Shown here: one piece after another, positions 51,929 through 61,526 of the stretch | Numbering within the stretch: position 1 is the stretch's first letter | Layout: every line of letters begins with the position of its first letter | Assembly (NCBI RefSeq): GCF_902477725.1 | Contig: NZ_CABSIF010000006.1 | Span: 186,001 to 250,000 of the forward strand | DNA length: 64,000 nucleotides | Direction: 5' to 3' | Source of the DNA: an uncultured Desulfovibrio sp. | GTDB taxonomy: Bacteria; Desulfobacterota; Desulfovibrionia; Desulfovibrionales; Desulfovibrionaceae | Program-made: the position numbers and the translations under genes | Notes under the pieces: model-generated | What the model was told of the DNA's origin: nothing | The model's input: the letters and a program-made list of their open reading frames with translations, nothing else | The model's database searches: none

Positions 51929-52219
51929 GCGCCTCTCCTGACAAACACGGCCTGTTCATCTGTTCCATGCCGTGACCAGCATTACACGACCGCAACCACT
52001 AAGAACAAAAAACCCGCCCCGAACCAGGTGAGCGCATGCAGCGCTGACCCCGGCCAGAAGCGGGCCGTCAAAGCCAGGGAAACTTTGGCGCTGTGGCCAA
52101 GGGCAGGTTGCCTGCGAAAAAGCTGGCTGCCCTGCGTGGATATTGGTGGATATCCGCGCCACGCATACGTGCCGGGCGAATGCACATCGCCACTGGCAAG
52201 TATTTCAATGTGGAATGCC
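51929..52219. other. 291-bp gap between cheY and fliL
   Basis: No gene or standard promoter could be supported. A CGGCCAGAAGCGGGCCG hairpin is present. A small frame at 51982-52185 (minus) was rejected for lack of a ribosome site or family features. Confidence 0.35.
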
Positions 52220-52600
52220 CTAGGGAAAAATCTTGTCGATTTTCTGCTTCATCGTGTCCGCAGTAAAAGGCTTGACGATGTAGTTGGAAACCTTGGCCTG
52301 CACAGCTTCAATTATGTTTTCCTGCTGGGCTTCAGCAGTGACCATCAGAAAGGGGATGTTGGCAAACTGTTCGCTTGAGCGAACCTTGCGGAGCAGATCA
52401 ATGCCTGTCATCTGGGGCATGTTCCAGTCCGAAACGATAAAGTCGATCTTTTCGCGGTTCAGAACATCCCATGCCGAGGTGCCGTCATCGGCTTCCACCA
52501 CGTTCTGAAAACCAAGCTGGCGCAGAATGTTGCGCACAATACGGCGCATGGTGGAAAAATCGTCAACCACAAGAACTCGCATATTCGGATTGTAAGGCAT
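52220..52600 (-). CDS. cheY: Chemotaxis response regulator CheY
   Basis: 126 residues, a lone receiver domain. Acidic pocket D13/D14 (VLVVDDFSTMRRIVRN), phospho-acceptor Asp58 (FIVSDWNMPQMTG), Thr in MVTAEA and Lys in YIVKPF, all as in CheY that binds FliM. The ATG at 52600 follows AAGGAG; the longer frame to 52663 has no ribosome site. It lies 77 bases after fliA on the same strand. Confidence 0.9.
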   Translation of the reverse strand: MPYNPNMRVLVVDDFSTMRRIVRNILRQLGFQNVVEADDGTSAWDVLNREKIDFIVSDWNMPQMTGIDLLRKVRSSEQFANIPFLMVTAEAQQENIIEAVQAKVSNYIVKPFTADTMKQKIDKIFP

Positions 52601-52677
52601 GAGAAAAACTCCTTGAAGCGCCGTCAATATCGGTTTGCAACAGACGTTGCAGCCGTGCGTCACTGTCTGTTGTAAGC

Positions 52678-53457
52678 TTATATTTCAGTGCCTTCGCCGT
52701 AGAGATTATGGAATTCCTTGCGAAGGCGGCTCAGTGCCTGTGAATGCAATTGTGAAACCCTGCCTTCGGTGATGCCCATGACTTCGGCAGTTTCACGCAT
52801 ATTCAGCTCATCAGTATAATACAGCGAGAGTACCAACTTTTCTCTTGGCGTCAAGCGGTCGATCAGCGGCGCCACGCGCTCCACAAGCTCTTGCAGGGCA
52901 GTGCTGCGGAAGGGTTCTCCGCCTTCGGGGCCTTCGCCCGAGAGCGTGTCCTGAATGGCGTCAAGTGAAATCCAGAGCTGGTTTTGCAGGGCTTCAAGAC
53001 CCTGCCGCACATCGCGCATGTCGAGGCCGGTGATCTTTTGCAGCTCGTCCTCGGTGGCCTGTCGGCCTTGCTCGTGCTCAACCTTGCGCATGGCTTCATC
53101 AAGCACCCGCACCCGCTGACGCAAGGACCGGGGAAACCAGTCAAGCCGGCGCAATTCATCGAGCATGGCTCCCTTGATGCGGCTTTCGGCATACGTTTCA
53201 AAGCGGATGCCGAGCTGCGGCCTGAACTTGCCCAAGGCTTCCATGAGGCCCAGGGTGCCGGAGCTGATCAGCTCCCCAAGTTCTATGCTGCGTGGCAACT
53301 TGGCTTTGAGCCGCAAAGCGAGAAAGCGTATCTTGGGCGCATAGTGACGCACCACGGATTCCTGCTCTGCCGGTGAAAAGCTCTCCCAAGGGGTTGCCCC
53401 GGTTTCTAGCGCTTCCCAGGGGCAGGGAGCTTGCGCTTGCGCTGTGCCGGTCTTCAT
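52678..53457 (-). CDS. fliA: Flagellar sigma factor 28 (FliA)
   Basis: 259 residues of the FliA/WhiG sigma-70 group. Region 2 has VVRHYAPKIRFLALRLKAKL and LISSGTLGLMEALGKF; region 3 DEQGR-like EQGRQATEDEL; region 4 LTPREKLVLSLYYTDELNMRE is spread over residues 205-225, followed by the helix-turn-helix VMGITEGRVSQLHSQAL. It should direct late flagellar promoters such as that of cheV (20125-20150). It starts behind GGAAAC. No FlgM anti-sigma gene is in the window. Confidence 0.9.
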   Translation of the reverse strand: MKTGTAQAQAPCPWEALETGATPWESFSPAEQESVVRHYAPKIRFLALRLKAKLPRSIELGELISSGTLGLMEALGKFRPQLGIRFETYAESRIKGAMLDELRRLDWFPRSLRQRVRVLDEAMRKVEHEQGRQATEDELQKITGLDMRDVRQGLEALQNQLWISLDAIQDTLSGEGPEGGEPFRSTALQELVERVAPLIDRLTPREKLVLSLYYTDELNMRETAEVMGITEGRVSQLHSQALSRLRKEFHNLYGEGTEI

Positions 53458-53627
53458 GTTGGTTTCCTTCGGATTTGCCTCTTCTACCCCGTGGCATCTG
53501 GATGCCTGTTATGCCTCGCTCCACCTGCCCGCCAAGGCTGGTTGCGCTGCGTTTTTGACACGTTGAGGTTATGGAGCGTTGTTTCTGTCGCAAAAGGCCT
53601 GTCAGGTCAGGAATCCCACCCGCAATT

Positions 53628-54440
53628 CTAGCGGAACAGCAGTTTTTTCCAGAAAAACTTGATGTTGCCGTCGAGGTTTTCGGGGGCTTCCCATGCGCTG
53701 ATGTTCTTGGCCAGCGACATGGTGGCCTTTGCCGCCGGGCTTTGCGGTTCGCTTATGCAATAGGGCAACTGCTGCACCACGGCCTTGCGTACGCCTGTAT
53801 CGCGCGGGATAACGCCCACGAGTTCCAGGGAGACGCCACTGAGAAAATGGTCGCAGGCCTGATGCAGACGCACAAACATGTCCTTGGCCGTCTTGAGGTC
53901 CGGGGCCATGTTGACGCACACCTTGAAGCGTTCAACGCCGTGATTGTTTTTCAGCACCTTGATAAGAGCATAGGCGTCAGTGAGCGAGGTCGGTTCCGGT
54001 GTAAGCACTACCAGGCGTTCTTGCGCGGCCATGTTGAAATAGAGCACATTGTCGCTGATGCCTGCACCTGTGTCCACGATGAGGTAGTCAAGCCCGTCTT
54101 CCATTTCGTCTACGGCTTCAAGCAGTTCAAGCTTCTGCCCCGTGGAAAGGGTGAGCATTTCGCTCATGCCGGAAGAAGCAGGCAAGATGGAAAAACCGTA
54201 AGGCGTGGGAAAGAGGATGTCCGAAATGGTGGCCCCTTCGTGGAACAGATGAAAAATATTCTTCTGCGGGGTCAGACCAAGCACCACGTCTACATTGGCC
54301 AGGCCGAGGTCGGCGTCAATAAGCACCACCTGCTTGCCCAGTTGCGCAAGGCAAATGGCAAGATTAACCGAGATATTGGTCTTGCCTACGCCGCCCTTGC
54401 CTGAGGTGACGGAAAAAACCAGAGGGAAAGTGCCGCTCAT
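53628..54440 (-). CDS. flhG: FlhG/FleN MinD-like ATPase
   Basis: About 270 residues. Deviant Walker A SGKGGVGKTN near residue 13, LIDADLGLANVDVVLG and LIVDTGAGISDNV show the MinD/ParA fold of FlhG, which sets flagellar number and acts on FlhF. The ATG at 54440 follows GGAG; starts at 54455 and 54467 are also possible. It directly follows flhF (the first possible start is seven bases after its stop), the common flhF-flhG-fliA order. Confidence 0.88.
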   Translation of the reverse strand: MSGTFPLVFSVTSGKGGVGKTNISVNLAICLAQLGKQVVLIDADLGLANVDVVLGLTPQKNIFHLFHEGATISDILFPTPYGFSILPASSGMSEMLTLSTGQKLELLEAVDEMEDGLDYLIVDTGAGISDNVLYFNMAAQERLVVLTPEPTSLTDAYALIKVLKNNHGVERFKVCVNMAPDLKTAKDMFVRLHQACDHFLSGVSLELVGVIPRDTGVRKAVVQQLPYCISEPQSPAAKATMSLAKNISAWEAPENLDGNIKFFWKKLLFR

Positions 54441-54473
54441 CTGTCTGCTCCACATGTTATGGCTCATGCCGCG

Positions 54474-55517
54474 CTAGGCGGCCTGGCCGGGAAGTTGCCT
54501 TTTGAAAATAAGACGCCAGACCAGCGGCTCGGTGGCCGGGGCAAGGCTTTCCTTGAGTTCCGCGCCGAACGACAGTGCTGAAACCGGCAATCCGGCAGCG
54601 CAGGCCACATTCACAATATTGCCGAAGCTTACGGCTTCGTCCAGCTTGGTCCATACAAGGGAGCCAGGCCCTTCAAATTTGTATCTTTGTAAAAACGCCT
54701 GTGTTTGCAGAGCGTCAAAAAATGGCGAAAGCGTAAGGTGTGTAGCGGTTTCCACAGTGTCCAGACCCATGTCGGCCCGCCAGTGGGCAAGATTGCCGTT
54801 GCGGTCAAGGCCGGGAACATCAATGAATACGGCGCGGGCCTCGCGGGTGGCGGCCAGGGCAAGTTCCATGGCGGCCTTGTCGGGCGCTTCCATATACGTA
54901 AAATTGGAAAGTTCCGCCCAGTGGCGCAAAATCAGCCTGCCGTTGCCGCGCAGGCAGTCGGCGTTGATAAAGGCAATGCGCGCTTCTGGCTCGTGCTTGC
55001 GCAGGTGCAGTGCAAAGCGCAGGGCAGTTGTGGTTTTACCAAAACCGAAAGGCCCGGCCATCAGGTGGATACGCTGCCGCCACTGTTCCGCACCCCAGGC
55101 CTTAACCGGCACCATGCCGCAGAGGCATTCAAGTACAGAGGCTCCGGGTTCTGCCAGCAAACGCTGGTAGAGGTCAACCGCCACAGAGTCAGAAACACCT
55201 TCGCGCTGCAAATATTCCAGAGCAACTCGCTGGCGGGGCGTGAGGCGTTCAAGCTGAATGGCTGGCTTCATCAAGGCAAATATCTGATCCTTGAGATGCA
55301 TCCATTCCTTGTGCCATTCACCCCAGCCAGCAGGCGCGCCTGCGGCTTGCGTTCCTTCGGTCTTGGGGCGCTCGATCCCGGCAGTTATTTCATGGCAGAC
55401 GGCACCGTTCTTGCGATAGGTGCGGTTGCCCAGGATAACGGCGTCAGGCCCCATCTCGGCCTTGATTCTGGCCAAAATTTCCTGTGATGTGGCCCCTGTG
55501 AACGTCTTTACCTGCAT
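54474..55517 (-). CDS. flhF: Flagellar GTPase FlhF
   Basis: 347 residues: a basic N-terminal domain, then an SRP-type GTPase. The start MQVKTFTGATSQEILARIK is typical. The G1 loop is MAGPFGFGKTTTALRFALHL near residue 145. The usual DTAGR G3 motif reads FIDVPGLDRN, while the TKLDE G4 motif is intact. It places the flagellum at the pole. The ATG at 55517 follows AAAGGA. A sigma-54-like motif lies at 55596-55610. Confidence 0.9.
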   Translation of the reverse strand: MQVKTFTGATSQEILARIKAEMGPDAVILGNRTYRKNGAVCHEITAGIERPKTEGTQAAGAPAGWGEWHKEWMHLKDQIFALMKPAIQLERLTPRQRVALEYLQREGVSDSVAVDLYQRLLAEPGASVLECLCGMVPVKAWGAEQWRQRIHLMAGPFGFGKTTTALRFALHLRKHEPEARIAFINADCLRGNGRLILRHWAELSNFTYMEAPDKAAMELALAATREARAVFIDVPGLDRNGNLAHWRADMGLDTVETATHLTLSPFFDALQTQAFLQRYKFEGPGSLVWTKLDEAVSFGNIVNVACAAGLPVSALSFGAELKESLAPATEPLVWRLIFKRQLPGQAA

Positions 55518-55595
55518 GGCCCATTCCTTTGCCTTACGGTTCAATATCGCCCAACGGCGCATCAGTGCCGTTTGTTTGACGACAAACCTGTATTT

Positions 55596-55610
55596 GCAAA
55601 TTCGGGGCCA
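55596..55610 (-). promoter_or_regulatory. Possible sigma-54 promoter of flhF
   Basis: The minus strand reads TGGCCCCGAATTTGC, matching the GG/GC core and spacing of TGGCAC-N5-TTGC with one mismatch. The predicted start near 55584 gives a 66-nt leader. Confidence 0.45.
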
Positions 55611-55728
55611 ACTTTTTGGGCAGTATTGGCCCATGCGATTACAACCACGGGAACACAGCTTTTGCCATAGACAATACTAGCTGGTGGAAAAGTAAAAGGC
55701 AACGAATCCTGATAGCTGGAGAGGAATA

Positions 55729-55770
55729 TAAAAATAAAGCGGCGCTCTGACACAAAGGTCGGAGCGCCGC
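55729..55770 (-). terminator. Terminator of flhA
   Basis: On the minus strand GCGGCGCTC and GAGCGCCGC form the base of a 13-bp stem with one mismatch, followed by TTTATTTTTATATT. It separates flhB-flhA from flhF-flhG-fliA. Confidence 0.85.
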
Positions 55771-55791
55771 GTAACGTTGGGGCAGGCCGGA

Positions 55792-57891
55792 TTATTCGGC
55801 GCTTACCACGCCCACCGATTGCAGCCGGATGTCGGGCGGAATCTCCGCCTGCGAGATGACCGGCACCGTGGGCAGAAAGCGCGTGACAATCTGGGCCAGA
55901 TGCGGACGGATAATCGGCGTCACCAGCAGCACGGGCTGGGCATCGGTATTCACCGCATTGTCGGCAGCAGTGCTGATGTTGTTCACCAGCCGCTGGGCCA
56001 CAGCCGGATTCATGGAGAGGAAGGTCACGCCGTTGTCGGCATGGCGAATGCCTTCCTGCACCAGACGCTCGGCATTGGGCGCAAGGGTCAGCACTGAAAG
56101 CGTTCCCTGGCTGTCCAGATAGGGTCGTACAATGGCGCGGGAGAGTTTTTCGCGCACATATTCTGCCAGCGTGTCGGGATTTTTGACGTTTGAGCCAAAA
56201 TCGCCCAGAGTTTCCACAATGGTGAGCATGTCGCGTATGCTGACGCTTTCGCGCACCAGCAGTTGCAGCACTTTCTGCACCACGCCAAGGGGCAGCACGT
56301 TGGGCACCAGGTCTTCCACTGCCTTGGGCGAATGCTTGGCGACCGTGTCCAGCAGCCCTTGCACGCCCTGGCGGTCAAGAAAGTCGGCCAGCTGACGCTT
56401 GAACACTTCCGTCAGATGCGTAGCGATAACCGTTGCCGGGTCAACCACAGTGTAGCCCGCAAGCATGGCCTCCTCGCGCTGACTGTCGGGAATCCACAGG
56501 GCAGGCAGGTTAAAGGCAGGCTCGCGCGTTTCAATGCCGCTGATCTTGGTGGTCACGTTGCCGGGATCCATGGCCAGAAAGTGATCGACCAGAATTTCTG
56601 CCGAAGCCACCTGATTGCCCTTGATAAGCAGGGCGTACTGGCCGGGCTTGAGCTGAAGGTTATCGCGCAGGTGCAACGAGGGAATGACCACGCCCATGTC
56701 CAGAGCAAACTGTCGGCGTATGGAGCGGATGCGGGCCAGCAGGTTGCCGCTCTGTTCTTCGTCCACCAGGGGGATGAGGCCGTAGCCCACTTCAAGTTCA
56801 AGTGTATCAAGGGGCAACAGCGCCTGTACCTCTTCCGGCGTGTCGGCGGTGCCGGAACCGCTTTTCTTTTTCTTGTCTGCCTTGGCCTTGTCGGCGGCCT
56901 CCTGATCCTTGTTTTCCGTGAGGCGGCTCACCACAAAGATAAGGATGGATATGCAGAGGAAGGGGATGGTCGGCAGGCCGGGAACCAGCGCAAACAGCAG
57001 TAACACGCCCGAGACCATCTTGAGCGCACGGCTGTTGAAGGTAAGCTGGGCCAGAAATTCTTCGCCCATCTTGGCTTCGGAGGCGGCGCGCGAAACCAGC
57101 AAGCCAGTGCCGGTGGAAACAATGATGGAAGGTATGGTGGAAACCAGGCCGTCACCGATGGTCAGCAGAGAATAGGTGGTGAGGGCTGTGTTCCAGTCCA
57201 TATCCTTCTGGACCATACCAATGATGATACCGCCCACAAGGTTCACCAGGGTGATGAACATGCCTGCGTTCACGTCGCCCGAAACAAATTTGCAGGCACC
57301 GTCCATGGCGCCGTAAAAATCTGCTTCCTTGCGCAGTCCTGCGCGGCGGGCATTGGCCTGTTCTTCATCCAGCAAACCAGCATTGAGGTCAGCTTCAATG
57401 GCCATCTGCTTGCCGGGCATGGCGTCCAGGGTGAAGCGGGCCGCCACTTCTGCGATACGCGAGGTACCAGCGGTGATAACGGTCTTGTTCAGAATGAACA
57501 GGATCATAAAGATAACGGCGCCCACAACGTAACTGCCGCCCACAACAAACTGGCCGAATGCGCGGATTACTTCGCCCGCAGCGTTTGCGCCCATATTGCC
57601 GTTGAGCAGAATAAGGCGGGTGGACGCCACGTTGAGCGCCAGCCTCAGAAGGGTTGTGACCAGCAGCAACGAAGGAAAGATGGTAAATTCCAGCGGCGAG
57701 GTCATGAACATTGTGGTTATAAGCACCAGCAGGGAAATGGAAATACTGATGCAGAGCATGAAATCGAGAAAAAACGTGGGCAGAGGCACCAGCATGACAA
57801 ACAGGATGATGACCACACCGGCTGCAAGAAATATTTCGCCGTTTTTTGAAAATCGAGCGTAATCAAGCTGGGGGATTACTACGGCAGCCAT
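55792..57891 (-). CDS. flhA: Flagellar export gate protein FlhA
   Basis: 699 residues. About eight membrane helices (18-330) with the conserved LRLALNVASTRLIL and FHIPR-equivalent RFTLDAMPGKQMAIEADLNAG (spread over residues 144-164), then a large cytoplasmic domain that binds chaperone-substrate complexes (EVGYGLIPLVDEEQSG near 360). It starts behind GAGAGG. The gene follows flhB by 83 bases. Confidence 0.95.
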   Translation of the reverse strand: MAAVVIPQLDYARFSKNGEIFLAAGVVIILFVMLVPLPTFFLDFMLCISISISLLVLITTMFMTSPLEFTIFPSLLLVTTLLRLALNVASTRLILLNGNMGANAAGEVIRAFGQFVVGGSYVVGAVIFMILFILNKTVITAGTSRIAEVAARFTLDAMPGKQMAIEADLNAGLLDEEQANARRAGLRKEADFYGAMDGACKFVSGDVNAGMFITLVNLVGGIIIGMVQKDMDWNTALTTYSLLTIGDGLVSTIPSIIVSTGTGLLVSRAASEAKMGEEFLAQLTFNSRALKMVSGVLLLFALVPGLPTIPFLCISILIFVVSRLTENKDQEAADKAKADKKKKSGSGTADTPEEVQALLPLDTLELEVGYGLIPLVDEEQSGNLLARIRSIRRQFALDMGVVIPSLHLRDNLQLKPGQYALLIKGNQVASAEILVDHFLAMDPGNVTTKISGIETREPAFNLPALWIPDSQREEAMLAGYTVVDPATVIATHLTEVFKRQLADFLDRQGVQGLLDTVAKHSPKAVEDLVPNVLPLGVVQKVLQLLVRESVSIRDMLTIVETLGDFGSNVKNPDTLAEYVREKLSRAIVRPYLDSQGTLSVLTLAPNAERLVQEGIRHADNGVTFLSMNPAVAQRLVNNISTAADNAVNTDAQPVLLVTPIIRPHLAQIVTRFLPTVPVISQAEIPPDIRLQSVGVVSAE

Positions 57892-57974
57892 TTTTATGAC
57901 ACCTCTCTGCGTTGGTTCCCGAAAGCGGGTTTACCCTGGTACGTATGGACAAGATGGAAAAATTCCTTGCCTTT

Positions 57975-59054
57975 CTAGGGCCTTGCCGCCTTGGGCTTGA
58001 GCTTCCAGATGCTGGCCAGCACAGCAGCCACTGCTTTGTAAAGCTCTTCGGGAATCATGTCGCCCACCTCTGTGGACTTATACAAAGCCCGTGCCAGAGG
58101 CACGTTTTCGCGAATGGGAATCCGGTTTTCGCGGGCTATTTCCTTGATTTTTTCGGCCAGATTGTCTGCACCCTTGGCAAGCACGATGGGCGCGGGAGCT
58201 TCCGAGGTATTATAGCTCAGGGCCACGGCTATGTGCGTGGGGTTTGTGACCACCACATCCGCCTTGGGCACGTCGGCCAACATACGCTTGCTCATCATTT
58301 CCATCATTTTTCTGCGCTGCTGCCCCTTGATCACGGGGTCGCCTTCAGCCTGTTTCTGCTCGTCCTTCACTTCTGACTTGGTCATCTTCATGCCCTCGTT
58401 ATAGGCATAGTGCGACTGCCATACGTCAAAAATGGCAATGGCAATGATGGGCAGCAGCGCGTAGCAGGTCAGCTTGAAAGCCATTTGCAGCATGTAGGTC
58501 GCCACGCCTTCGGTGCTGGCGTAGTACATGGGCAGAAAATTCTGATGTTCCTTGAAGATGATCCAGCCAGGGATGATGCCAAGAACAAGAGAAAACAGCA
58601 GGCTCTTGATGGTGCGCAGGGCTGTTTGCGGCGATGCCAGCATCTGCTTGAGCCCCTGGACTATGTTGAAGCGCTTCAAGGTGGGGCGCATGGCCTTGGT
58701 TGTCCAGAGTTTTCCCACCTGTAAGCGCTGCGCCAGAAATGCCAGAAAGCCCAAGGTCAGCAGAATGGGCATGATCATGCGGGCAATTTCAAGCGTGACG
58801 TCAATGCTGAGGCTGTAGACGTTTTCAGGGTTGGGATCGAACTCCCACGAGTGGCTGAGAAAGTGGCGGAACAGGCGCTTGATGTTGTCGGCCATGGGGC
58901 CGATCCAGGCATAAAGAACACACAAGCCCCCCAGCAGGCTCACTGCCTTGCCCAGTTCTGGCGCTTTGGGAACATTGCCCTCCTCACGCTGCTTACTGAC
59001 GCGTTTTGGAGTGGCTCTTTCTGTTCTGCTTGGATCTTGCTGCGAACCGAACAT
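57975..59054 (-). CDS. flhB: Flagellar export switch protein FlhB
   Basis: 359 residues. Four membrane helices (about 30-215) and a cytoplasmic C-terminal domain with the self-cleaving NPTH motif at about residues 271-274 (VVVTNPTHIAVAL), which switches export from rod/hook to filament substrates. The N-terminus has the usual RTERATPKR. It lies just after the terminator of the aromatic operon. Confidence 0.95.
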   Translation of the reverse strand: MFGSQQDPSRTERATPKRVSKQREEGNVPKAPELGKAVSLLGGLCVLYAWIGPMADNIKRLFRHFLSHSWEFDPNPENVYSLSIDVTLEIARMIMPILLTLGFLAFLAQRLQVGKLWTTKAMRPTLKRFNIVQGLKQMLASPQTALRTIKSLLFSLVLGIIPGWIIFKEHQNFLPMYYASTEGVATYMLQMAFKLTCYALLPIIAIAIFDVWQSHYAYNEGMKMTKSEVKDEQKQAEGDPVIKGQQRRKMMEMMSKRMLADVPKADVVVTNPTHIAVALSYNTSEAPAPIVLAKGADNLAEKIKEIARENRIPIRENVPLARALYKSTEVGDMIPEELYKAVAAVLASIWKLKPKAARP

Positions 59055-59105
59055 GCTCTTACCGCCCTGGGTTGGTTGGCGCTGTTAAGCGCTTTGCCCA
59101 GGCAA

Positions 59106-59144
59106 TAGCAAAAAATATGCCCGTCAGAGAACTGGCGGGCATAT
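59106..59144 (-). terminator. Terminator of the aromatic amino-acid operon
   Basis: On the minus strand ATATGCCCG-CCAG and CTGA-CGGGCATAT form a 13-bp stem followed by TTTTTTGC. It lies 75 bases past the tyrA stop and 50 bases before flhB. Confidence 0.9.
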
Positions 59145-59220
59145 CAGATCAGGGCGCAACGGTCATTGGGCGCATGGAGTTTCCTCCGCATGTGCGTCAT
59201 CTGTTGCGGGCTGTTTGAAA

Positions 59221-60093
59221 TCAGGGAGTTTGCTGATCCGCTTCTTCCTGCCACCACCAGCGGGCGCGCTGGCAGAGCAGGTCAATATCGCCAGCGGCGG
59301 CGAGGTTGAGCATCTGCCGGTATTGGCGCACAGCTTCGTAGCTGTAGGGATTGGCCTCAAACAGGCCAGCGAACATGCGCGCGTCTTCTGTCAGCATTTT
59401 GCGGGCAGCGTTCTGGCGGCGGCGGAATGAAGGCGTAAGAAAGGGCAGCAGGTCCTCATGCTCCGCCAGCAGGGCAAAGTACGCCAGGCTGGTGATGAAG
59501 TTCATGTTCTGGATGCTGGCCATGGCCTTGTCGTGTTTTTCGGCAGTGGTGCAGAAAACACGGCAGCCAAGGGCTGTAAAAAAGCCCGAGGCCAGTTCCA
59601 CATGATCTTGCCCCGCATGGCCCCCCGGCACAATGGCCACGGGCTGGTCTGCCTGCGGATCCGGCTTGGGGCCAAAGAGGGGGTGCGTGCCCACTACTGG
59701 CCCGGCCCAGACCTTTTCCATCTGTTGCAGCGGGATTTCCTTGACGGAGGTTATGTCCGCCAGCACCGCCCCAGGGAGCAGATGCGGGCAGACCGCAGCG
59801 ATAACCTCGCTGAAAACAGCGGCAGGAACGCAAATGATGGCCAGCTCGGCCCCCGCGCAGGCGGGAGCCAGAACTTCGGGCGTCAGGGGCACGTCCACGC
59901 CCGCCACGTTCAGCCCTGCTGACTCGGCGCGAGCCAGCAGCATGGCACCCATGCGGCCAGTGGAGCCAACAATGACGGTTTTTACGGGATTGCGCGGGCA
60001 GAAGCCGGTAAAGCCGTCAAATCCATCCTCCGCAGCGGATTCCCCGCCGTTATGGGCGGCAGGGACGCCGTTGCTGCCTTGATTGCCGTTCAT
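59221..60093 (-). CDS. tyrA: Prephenate dehydrogenase
   Basis: 290 residues; oxidises prephenate toward tyrosine with NAD(P). Rossmann loop VIVGSTGRMGAMLLARAE near residue 40 (GxxGxMG) and VGTHPLFGPKPD near residue 130, with a catalytic His region TAEKHDKAMASIQ. The first 35 residues are a variable extension. Its ATG overlaps the aroA stop codon (ATGA). Last gene of the aromatic operon. Confidence 0.88.
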   Translation of the reverse strand: MNGNQGSNGVPAAHNGGESAAEDGFDGFTGFCPRNPVKTVIVGSTGRMGAMLLARAESAGLNVAGVDVPLTPEVLAPACAGAELAIICVPAAVFSEVIAAVCPHLLPGAVLADITSVKEIPLQQMEKVWAGPVVGTHPLFGPKPDPQADQPVAIVPGGHAGQDHVELASGFFTALGCRVFCTTAEKHDKAMASIQNMNFITSLAYFALLAEHEDLLPFLTPSFRRRQNAARKMLTEDARMFAGLFEANPYSYEAVRQYRQMLNLAAAGDIDLLCQRARWWWQEEADQQTP

Positions 60094-61526
60094 GCCAGTT
60101 GCTCCCAGATATTCCAGAATTGCGGAAAGGATTTGCGCACCACCAGCGGGTCGTCCAGCAGGTCGCGCACATTTGTTTCAGGCTGGCGCAGCCCCAGCAG
60201 GGCCAGAGACATGGCAATGCGGTGGTCGTTGTGGGCCGAGAGGGAAACGCCCTCGGGCAAGCGCGGACAGTCCGGCTTGCCGTTGCCGCGTCCGGCCAGA
60301 CCGTGAATGAGCATGCCGTCGGAAAGCTGGTCAATGACCACGCCAGCCTTGGCAAGCTCCTGCGCCGGGGCGTTGATGCGATCCGATTCTTTATAACGCA
60401 GATGGGCCACATTGCTGATGCGTGTGGAACCCTGCGCAAAGGCGGCCAGCACAGCTACAGTGGGCACGAGGTCGGGGCAGTCGCCCATGTCCAGCTCCAC
60501 GCCATGAAGGGCGGAGGGGTACACGGTGACGGAATTTTCCGTCATGGTCATGCGCGCGCCCATGCGCTCCAAAATGCCCAGCATGGCGCGGTCGCCCTGC
60601 AGGGAATCCGTGCGCAAACCTTCAACCCTCACGGGCTTAAGGCCCAGTGCGCCAGCGGCCAGCAGATAGGACGCGCCAGACCAGTCGCCTTCAACGGTGT
60701 AGTTGCCCGCGCGGTACGCGCCGGGATGGACTGTCACGCGCAGGCAGCCGGGATGCGCGGCCCTGAGTTCGCGCCATGCGCCAGGGGACAGCATTCCCCA
60801 GGGAGCATCGGCCGCGTTGCGGGTTTCCACGTCAAAGTGGATGCCGTAGTCTGTCAGGCATTGCAGGGTCAGCCCCACATAGGGCCAGGACACGGCTTTT
60901 TGCCCGCCAAGCGTTACGGACAAGGGCGCAGGCCCCATTGGGGCCGCCAGCAACAGACCCGAAAAATACTGGCTCGAAATATCCATGCCCAGCGTCACCT
61001 CTCCCCCGCACAGGGCAGGGTTGAGGCCCTTGGCGTGCAGCACCAGAGGCGGACAGTCGGCCTTGCCCTCAAATGTGACGGCAAGGCCCAGTTTTTTGAG
61101 GGCGTCGGTCAGTTCTTCAATGGGGCGTTCGTGCATGCGCGGCGCGCCGTGCACGCGAAATTCACCCTCGCCAGCGGCCAGCACGGCGGTGAGCAGCCGA
61201 CATGTGGTGCCGGATTCTTCCACATCACAGGAAAGAGGATCACCCGTTGCGCCGCCGCGGGGCTTGCCGCCCATGCCCGTCACGCGCCACACGCCGGAGG
61301 CCTGAGTGCTTTCGGGCAGGGTTTCCATGTTCGCCCCGGCCCCGCACAGGATGGCGCGGGTGCGTTCGAGGTCGCGGCTTTCAAGGGTGTGCCGCACTGT
61401 GGAAACTCCCTGCGCCAGCGCCGCGCCAATAAGATAGCGGTGCGAAACAGATTTGGAAGCGGGTGCGGTAACGCTAGCCGTGGCCTGCTTTTCGCCCTCG
61501 GTGATGATAATGGTGCTCTGGCTCAT
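60090..61526 (-). CDS. aroA: 3-phosphoshikimate 1-carboxyvinyltransferase (EPSP synthase)
   Basis: 478 residues. The N-terminal APASKSVSHRYLIGAALA corresponds to the DKSISHR motif. ESGTTCRLL replaces the usual LGNAGTAxR, with the TxxR core retained as TTCR. LRYKESDRINAPAQEL near residue 375 binds phosphoenolpyruvate. The loop usually written NAGTAMR is thus divergent, as in class II-like enzymes; inhibitor sensitivity cannot be deduced. ATGA overlaps connect it to pheA and tyrA. Confidence 0.92.
   Translation of the reverse strand: MSQSTIIITEGEKQATASVTAPASKSVSHRYLIGAALAQGVSTVRHTLESRDLERTRAILCGAGANMETLPESTQASGVWRVTGMGGKPRGGATGDPLSCDVEESGTTCRLLTAVLAAGEGEFRVHGAPRMHERPIEELTDALKKLGLAVTFEGKADCPPLVLHAKGLNPALCGGEVTLGMDISSQYFSGLLLAAPMGPAPLSVTLGGQKAVSWPYVGLTLQCLTDYGIHFDVETRNAADAPWGMLSPGAWRELRAAHPGCLRVTVHPGAYRAGNYTVEGDWSGASYLLAAGALGLKPVRVEGLRTDSLQGDRAMLGILERMGARMTMTENSVTVYPSALHGVELDMGDCPDLVPTVAVLAAFAQGSTRISNVAHLRYKESDRINAPAQELAKAGVVIDQLSDGMLIHGLAGRGNGKPDCPRLPEGVSLSAHNDHRIAMSLALLGLRQPETNVRDLLDDPLVVRKSFPQFWNIWEQLA

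Noticed and set aside
51982..52185. Small frame with a hydrophobic C-terminus between cheY and fliL
   Set aside because: No ribosome-binding site, no family and biased only by local GC content.
53570..53627. Sigma-54 promoter before fliA
   Set aside because: A TTGC half is present but the -24 half lacks the invariant GG.
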